64,000 nucleotides of DNA from Toxotes chatareus. Lineage: Eukaryota; Chordata; Actinopteri; Toxotidae. The notes beneath the pieces were generated by a model. The model did no database searches and was not told the DNA's origin. It saw only the letters and a list, made by a program, of their open reading frames with translations. Numbering within the stretch: position 1 is the first letter of the stretch; every line of letters starts with the position of its first letter. Shown here one piece after another: positions 61,901 to 64,000 of this stretch. A program made the translations under genes and the position numbers. The stretch spans positions 19,114,972-19,178,971 of the forward strand of contig CM028900.1 in NCBI GenBank assembly GCA_016801885.1, given 5' to 3'.

Positions 61901-63281
61901 GTTACGACCCGCACACACAATGGATCTCCCAGACTCTGGGAAGAATACAAAAGCAATACAAAGCGGTAACTCATCGCAGAGTGATTCAGTACGCTGTTTT
62001 GTTCTGAATTTGGGTCAGTACATACCAAACTGGCAGATAAAATGCAGTTTTTTGTTGCAGTTTCTTTCAGCTTTCCATTGAAAGCCTGAGTCCTTCAAGA
62101 GGTGTCCACAAGCTGCTCCTGGCTGTGGGCTGCTCACCCAGTTTGAAAAGGTGATATGTGAACCATCCAGCCAACAGAGAGCACCTGAGGATGAAACAGA
62201 CATAGGTACAGTTTGAGTCAAAGAGCCTAATAGTGTTTTGTGGTATACTGTATTAAATGAAGTAGCATGTACAGGCTCGAAGAATGAGTCAGTGTATATT
62301 CTATGTTTCTTTTCATGAACAAACCCCATGAAAATATGTATGTTCCATCATTATAGTGACCATAGGAACTACAGTTTATTTTAAATGCACTGTCCTGCTG
62401 CCATAAACTGACTGATAGCGGTAGAGGTAGCACGCGCAGAACATGTTGAATGTGAATCAATGTGCTGAATATGATAACTGGAGATTTTCATAAAAGCAGC
62501 AACTAAAGGTCTGTATCTGTAGGTGATTCTGCCTGCCATTGGACACCGTCCAATTGTGAACTTTTTTTTTTTTTTTTAGGTGAGTTTCTGTTAACTCATT
62601 TCTCACTTCACTGAGGGAAATAAAAAGGTTTTATACCAGTTAAAAGGCTGTCATTACTGAACAGAGGAAAGCGAGAATTAGATCTCAGTAGGAGCATGTT
62701 TTTTTCAAGACAAAGACAAACTTTGAAAAAATTTGATGAATTTGTGCCAGTTTTGCCCTGGTGCCAAGTTGCAGTATTGACAGGTAAAACTAAATGTGCA
62801 AGGCTGTTAAAGACCAACTATAAAACTAAAAATTTAGCAGCCTGAGTCCTCCTTGTTTCCTGTGCTGTATTTGATCTGAGGCTTCTTGCACCTCTAGATA
62901 TAGTGGTTTATGATAATGAACATAGAGGCAATTTTCTGTATTCCACATTTCTCGCTTCTTACCTTCAACAGTTGCAGAATATTGCAGGTTTGGAAAGGTA
63001 GAAGGTGCTACTCCGATCCACAGGTCCTTGTCAGGGTCCAGGTGTCTCTGAAGGAAATACTGAGTGTCCTCATCTGGGATAAATGCAAGGTGTCCTCCTC
63101 TCTCCTCACACCAAGCTTGAGCACCAAAGAAAGAGCGCCGGTGACCCACAAACTCATAGCAGGAGCCTCCAAAGGCCTTCTGGTGTTCAGGGCAGGAAAC
63201 CGTCACCTTCTTCTCATCTCCGGCATATGACAAAGAGCTGAGTGTCCCCAGGATCAGAAGCAGCAGAACTATCCAGTGCAT
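27195..63281 (-). CDS. pkd1l2: Polycystin-1-like protein 2, complete 44-exon gene
   Basis: Large polycystin-1 family membrane protein, expected at the plasma or ciliary membrane with a PKD2-type subunit. All 44 exons join in phase to 7,581 nt (2,526 aa plus stop), close to human PKD1L2 (about 2,460 aa). Exons: 63281-62963, 62184-62026, 61935-61756, 58166-58056, 56747-56600, 55525-55296, 55107-54917, 54203-53975, 53875-53734, 53599-53451, 52555-52366, 51969-51840, 51724-51580, 51375-51148, 50990-50848, 50737-50552, 49773-49636, 49387-49241, 47244-47120, 46861-46741, 46657-46526, 44599-44486, 44080-43966, 43871-43681, 43598-43368, 43239-43138, 41808-41630, 41454-41308, 40461-40262, 39960-39719, 39599-39392, 39013-38767, 38064-37824, 37636-37540, 37426-37292, 34963-34778, 33588-33258, 32447-32314, 32065-31938, 30447-30287, 30189-29979, 29584-29483, 29305-29174, 27398-27195. 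C-type lectin plus SUEL lectin separates PKD1L2 from PKD1, PKD1L1 and PKD1L3. The a or b fish paralogue is not resolved. Confidence 0.94.
27399..29173. other. pkd1l2 intron 43
   Basis: About 1.8 kb of non-coding sequence. It contains a short direct repeat at about 28792-28838, where ATTCCCAC(A/G)TTTTGATTAATTC occurs twice in tandem. Nothing else is recognised. Confidence 0.65.
28792..28838. repeat. Two-copy tandem duplication, ~22-bp unit
   Basis: ATTCCCACATTTTGATTAATTC is followed directly by the same unit with one A-to-G change. It is a small local duplication in pkd1l2 intron 43. Confidence 0.85.
29174..34963 (-). CDS. pkd1l2: pkd1l2 exons 36-43: polycystin channel module
   Basis: Eight exons encode residues about 1998-2459. 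TM6 ([15 protein letters not shown]) is followed by the extracellular TOP/polycystin domain, with the marker [17 protein letters not shown] in exon 37 and [19 protein letters not shown] in exon 38. TM7 is in exon 39, TM8 in exon 40 ([17 protein letters not shown]) and TM9 in exon 41, followed by [18 protein letters not shown] and TM10. The pore region is exon 42 ([19 protein letters not shown]) and TM11 is exon 43 ([20 protein letters not shown]). The final helix has no basic residue, unlike the pore helix of PKD1 as described in the literature. Confidence 0.93.
30448..31937. other. pkd1l2 intron 39
   Basis: About 1.5 kb of strongly AT-rich intron between exons 39 and 40. I see no repeat family or coding frame. 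Confidence 0.7.
32448..33257. other. pkd1l2 intron 37 with a Tc1-like relic
   Basis: About 0.8 kb. A short CA tract lies near 32650-32682, and a transposon relic occupies about 32709-33010. Confidence 0.7.
32709..33010 (+). mobile_element. Deleted Tc1/mariner-like relic
   Basis: It begins with AATTAAAGGAAAAACCTA, a start known from a widespread fish Tc1-like repeat, and jumps to the 3' end of a transposase gene. The + strand frame reads [11 protein letters not shown], a decayed form of the [11 protein letters not shown] motif holding the third catalytic residue, then [15 protein letters not shown]. The rest of the transposase is missing, and the catalytic Glu has been lost by mutation. Confidence 0.75.
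33589..34777. other. pkd1l2 intron 36
   Basis: About 1.2 kb of non-coding sequence. A small two-copy repeat (AAAACATTAGGTC) lies near 34688-34714. No other structure is recognised. Confidence 0.7.
36301..36313. repeat. C13 homopolymer
   Basis: Thirteen consecutive C followed by TC and an A-run, preceded by a purine-rich stretch. Confidence 0.95.
36546..36586. repeat. (TA)n microsatellite
   Basis: About 20 uninterrupted TA units in pkd1l2 intron 35. Confidence 0.95.
37292..40461 (-). CDS. pkd1l2: pkd1l2 exons 29-35: TM2-TM5 and cytoplasmic loops
   Basis: Seven exons encode residues about 1541-1997. Exon 29 opens with the family motif [20 protein letters not shown] and carries TM2 (about 1576-1596). 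Exon 30 has TM3 (about 1618-1639). Exons 30-32 form a long hydrophilic loop with low-complexity serine/threonine stretches. Exon 33 has TM4 ([20 protein letters not shown], about 1866-1885) and a further hydrophobic stretch ([15 protein letters not shown]), continued in exon 34 ([14 protein letters not shown]). Exon 35 is charged ([20 protein letters not shown]) and leads into TM6. Confidence 0.91.
38065..38766. other. pkd1l2 intron 32
   Basis: About 0.7 kb of AT-rich intron. The splice donor of exon 32 is GTACAG just after AACAA, chosen because it makes the phase agree with exon 33. Nothing else is seen. Confidence 0.7.
40462..41307. other. pkd1l2 intron 28
   Basis: About 0.85 kb. A tRNA A-box-like string occurs near 40788 but no B box follows. 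No exon or repeat is recognised. Confidence 0.65.
41308..43239 (-). CDS. pkd1l2: pkd1l2 exons 26-28: PLAT/LH2 domain
   Basis: Exons 43239-43138, 41808-41630 and 41454-41308 encode residues about 1399-1540. The stretch [20 protein letters not shown] starts the intracellular PLAT (lipoxygenase homology) beta-sandwich. It continues with [37 protein letters not shown] and [20 protein letters not shown], the usual spacing of this domain. PLAT lies in the first cytoplasmic loop of all PKD1-family proteins and binds lipids or protein partners there. Confidence 0.94.
41809..43137. other. pkd1l2 intron 26
   Basis: About 1.3 kb splitting the PLAT-coding exons. The sequence is AT-rich and looks unique; nothing is recognised. 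Confidence 0.7.
43368..50737 (-). CDS. pkd1l2: pkd1l2 exons 16-25: GAIN domain, GPS cleavage site and TM1
   Basis: Exons 16-23 (residues about 899-1257) form a helical-then-beta region fitting a GPCR-autoproteolysis-inducing (GAIN) fold. Exons 24-25 hold the [20 protein letters not shown] followed by [10 protein letters not shown]. The HL/T scissile site is intact at residues Leu1338/Thr1339, and the GPS cysteines and tryptophans are present, so self-cleavage into N- and C-terminal fragments is possible. TM1 follows at about 1369-1387 ([19 protein letters not shown]) with a basic cytoplasmic border (ARRKDIR). Intron 18, between exons 18 and 19, carries a Tc1-like transposon. Confidence 0.92.
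44081..44485. other. pkd1l2 intron 22
   Basis: About 0.4 kb of non-coding sequence with two T-rich runs. Nothing is recognised. Confidence 0.7.
45500..45579. repeat. (AT)n microsatellite with poly-T tail
   Basis: About 30 AT units to 45561, then TTA and a T-run to about 45579. Confidence 0.95.
45660..45850 (-). mobile_element. Fragment of a LINE ORF2 C terminus
   Basis: The - strand frame reads [17 protein letters not shown], then [17 protein letters not shown] and, after one stop codon, [12 protein letters not shown]. This pattern (LLPSGRR...SFFPxA) is the end of the second ORF of a common fish non-LTR retrotransposon. The fragment is about 190 bp, carries a premature stop and is an inactive relic lying in sense with pkd1l2. 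Confidence 0.75.
47526..47722. repeat. Left inverted repeat of the Tc1-like element
   Basis: About 197 bp, matching the right arm in inverse orientation with scattered differences and small indels. It contains outer and inner copies of the GACAAAAGTATTGGCAC motif, the presumed transposase binding sites. Confidence 0.88.
47731..48730 (-). pseudogene. Tc1-like transposase, frameshifted near the N terminus
   Basis: From 48648 down to the stop at 47731 one open frame of about 305 codons contains the second helix-turn-helix, the GRPRK linker motif and the whole catalytic domain. Within that frame the DD34E triad is intact: Asp120 (VLWSDES), Asp210 (QHDSDPK) and Glu245 ([11 protein letters not shown]), with the usual GGGSI-type motif present as [12 protein letters not shown]. 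The natural start is probably the ATG at 48730, which opens a 29-codon frame with first-HTH sequence and then meets a stop at 48643. The frames differ by one position, so a small indel separates the first DNA-binding helix from the rest. The cut-and-paste enzyme is therefore probably inactive. Confidence 0.88.
48900..49093. repeat. Right inverted repeat of the Tc1-like element
   Basis: Counterpart of 47526-47722. The outer motif here reads GGTACTTTTGTCTCCAACTGTA, with a short deletion relative to the left end. The inner motif CCAATACTTTTGTCACCAAC is complete. Confidence 0.88.
49774..50551. other. pkd1l2 intron 16
   Basis: About 0.8 kb of intron; no repeat or coding frame is recognised. Confidence 0.7.
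50848..56747 (-). CDS. pkd1l2: pkd1l2 exons 5-15: REJ-like extracellular stalk
   Basis: Eleven exons encode residues about 257-898, a cysteine-containing beta-rich extracellular region that corresponds in position to the receptor-for-egg-jelly (REJ) region of polycystin-1 proteins. Recognisable stretches are [48 protein letters not shown] and [19 protein letters not shown]. Many N-glycosylation sequons are present. The exon 9/10 junction is not certain: a GTACAA donor at 53733 with the acceptor at 53600 keeps the frame, but a GTTATT donor six bases downstream with the acceptor two bases upstream also does. Exons 11-15 are unambiguous by phase. Confidence 0.86.
52556..53450. other. pkd1l2 intron 10 with a T/G homopolymer junction
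   Basis: About 0.9 kb. The only notable structure is a T18 run directly followed by a G14 run at 52967-52998. Confidence 0.75.
52967..52998. repeat. Poly-T / poly-G junction
   Basis: Eighteen T are followed directly by fourteen G. On the transcribed strand of pkd1l2 this is C14 then A18. Homopolymer length may be affected by sequencing error. Confidence 0.9.
54204..54916. other. pkd1l2 intron 7
   Basis: About 0.7 kb, AT-rich; nothing is recognised. Confidence 0.7.
55526..56599. other. pkd1l2 intron 5
   Basis: About 1.1 kb of AT-rich intron; nothing is recognised. Confidence 0.7.
56748..58055. other. pkd1l2 intron 4
   Basis: About 1.3 kb. The open frames at 57364-57618 (-) do not match the protein family and break the exon phase, so they are not exons. 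Confidence 0.7.
58056..61935 (-). CDS. pkd1l2: pkd1l2 exons 3-4: SUEL (galactose-binding) lectin domain
   Basis: Exons 61935-61756 and 58166-58056 encode residues about 160-256. The pattern is that of a sea-urchin-egg-lectin domain: [19 protein letters not shown], then [34 protein letters not shown] and YLSVDYHC. The cysteines and the FGEPC (family FGDPC) signature are present. In this family the domain binds galactose or rhamnose-type sugars. The presence of this domain next to a C-type lectin is the main reason for choosing PKD1L2. The intron that splits the domain is 3.6 kb long. Confidence 0.92.
59070..59262 (-). repeat. Fragment of a common fish interspersed repeat
   Basis: Read on the - strand it begins GGCCCTGTTCAGACCTGGCA and continues with AGGTGATCCGATCACAAGTG and GTGTGAATTCACCCAAGACA. 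I recognise this order of phrases from a repeat frequent in teleost genomes but cannot name the family or define its ends. Confidence 0.55.
61070..61265 (+). mobile_element. Degraded copy of the SINE-like repeat
   Basis: Short blocks align with the element at 21727-22011: GTGTGGGTTTCTTTCCACAG, GGACATGAAGGTCAGGTGAATT, then ACCATGAACAGGATGAACAAG and the tail AAAATGAATGGATGGATG. Substitutions and deletions are extensive, so it is much older than the other copy. Confidence 0.55.
62026..63281 (-). CDS. pkd1l2: pkd1l2 exons 1-2: signal peptide and C-type lectin domain
   Basis: Exon 1 (63281-62963) begins with a secretion signal ([20 protein letters not shown]) followed by the first half of a C-type lectin domain: [30 protein letters not shown] and the DLWIGVAP core. 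Exon 2 (62184-62026) gives the second half, with [21 protein letters not shown] and [11 protein letters not shown]. Residues about 30-155 form the domain and its cysteines are present. The calcium/sugar motif normally EPN or QPD is QPG here, and the WND motif is replaced by WKAERN. Carbohydrate binding of the classical kind is therefore doubtful. The ATG at 63281 is the only start in frame with a signal peptide. Confidence 0.92.
62185..62962. other. pkd1l2 intron 1
   Basis: About 0.8 kb splitting the C-type lectin domain. It has a T-run at about 62561-62578; nothing else is recognised. Confidence 0.7.
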
Positions 63282-64000
63282 CTTTTTTTGTTTTCACTTC
63301 AAAAACCGAAAGTTGCGCTCAAATCACAATTTTCAGGTTCACAGTGCTTTGGTTTCAGAAGTAATATCGTTTCACCTTCTCATCTAATGTTCTCATATAG
63401 ACATACCCTGTTGACATTGTAAATGGGTCTGACATGAGCCTTTCTCACACACCTATTGCTGCATTCAGTGGAACATTGTTTACGTAACAGCCAGGCTTTC
63501 TCTAAAACAGATGAATGCATTGCCTTTGTACACAGACAGAGCCCGCAACAAAAGGAAAGCTAGGAGAGGATTTTCAACCAGATGGCGAGGTACTTGAGGT
63601 TAGGTTTAACCAGTAATTTACATGATGTCAAAAATGACTAATTGGACAGGCTTAAACCAAGTTACCCATTGTGCATTTTTCATTGAAGTAGCATTTCATC
63701 TGACCACAGATACAAAGTGGAATTCAAATGCACCATATTATAGGAGGAGTAATAAGTTAAGCAAATGCCAACTTTTAAAGAAAATTTTCAGCACCAAAGC
63801 ACACAACTACTTATATGTGAAAGGCATTGTTTGCAGTGATGAAGCCATTATTATCAAACTGCACAGTTCTCCTCACACTACAGAGCATTTTCAGTATCTT
63901 TCAGCTCATTGTTTTCCCACCTGCTACATGACTGTCCACTGTCATCCATGTCTTCTCTGGACACACCAGGCAGCTTTATTTTTTTGGTTAACATAGTGGA
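63282..64000. other. Upstream flank of pkd1l2
   Basis: Sequence 5' of the pkd1l2 start codon, holding its 5' untranslated region and probably its promoter. I see no convincing TATA box, CpG-rich stretch or further gene. Translation starts 10 bases after an A-rich run on the - strand. Confidence 0.5.

Noticed and set aside
1..64000. CRISPR array, phage, operon or bacterial defence system
   Set aside because: The window is spliced vertebrate DNA; tandem repeats are microsatellites and no regularly spaced repeats with unique spacers occur.

Overview
The window is nuclear DNA of a vertebrate, almost certainly a teleost fish. Coding sequence is cut into short exons with GT/AG borders and long AT-rich introns. 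Dinucleotide microsatellites are abundant, and the interspersed repeats (Tc1-like elements and their deletion derivatives, a fish-type non-LTR fragment, a SINE-like insertion) are of kinds typical of fish genomes. I see no operon, CRISPR array, phage or bacterial feature.

Two protein-coding genes converge tail to tail. From the left edge to 13256 on the + strand lie the last five coding exons of a class B G-protein-coupled receptor, best matched to the parathyroid hormone 2 receptor (pth2r): TM5 to TM7 and the C-terminal tail. Its upstream exons are outside the window. From 63281 down to 27195 on the - strand lies a complete polycystin-1-like gene, best matched to PKD1L2. I traced 44 coding exons with matching phases from start codon to stop, 7,581 nt or 2,526 codons plus stop. 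Domain order is signal peptide, C-type lectin, SUEL/galactose-binding lectin, REJ-like stalk, GAIN/GPS with the cleavage motif present, TM1, PLAT, then ten more membrane segments ending in the polycystin channel module.

Between them (13257-27194) is about 14 kb with no gene I can support. It holds two Tc1-type miniature elements, a SINE-like insertion with a perfect 11-bp target-site duplication, a LINE fragment and simple repeats. Inside pkd1l2 the largest insertion is a 1,568-bp Tc1-like transposon (47526-49093) with about 195-bp inverted repeats and a nearly whole DD34E transposase in intron 18. Inside pth2r one intron carries a perfect 44-bp palindrome and a second 17-bp-arm hairpin on either side of a copy of a dispersed repeat.

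The genes need not act together. One is a peptide-hormone receptor at the plasma membrane; the other is a large adhesion-type subunit expected to pair with a PKD2-family channel. I found no sign of an undescribed system. The most useful results are the full exon model of pkd1l2, its pore and lectin deviations, and the mobile-element and palindrome observations.
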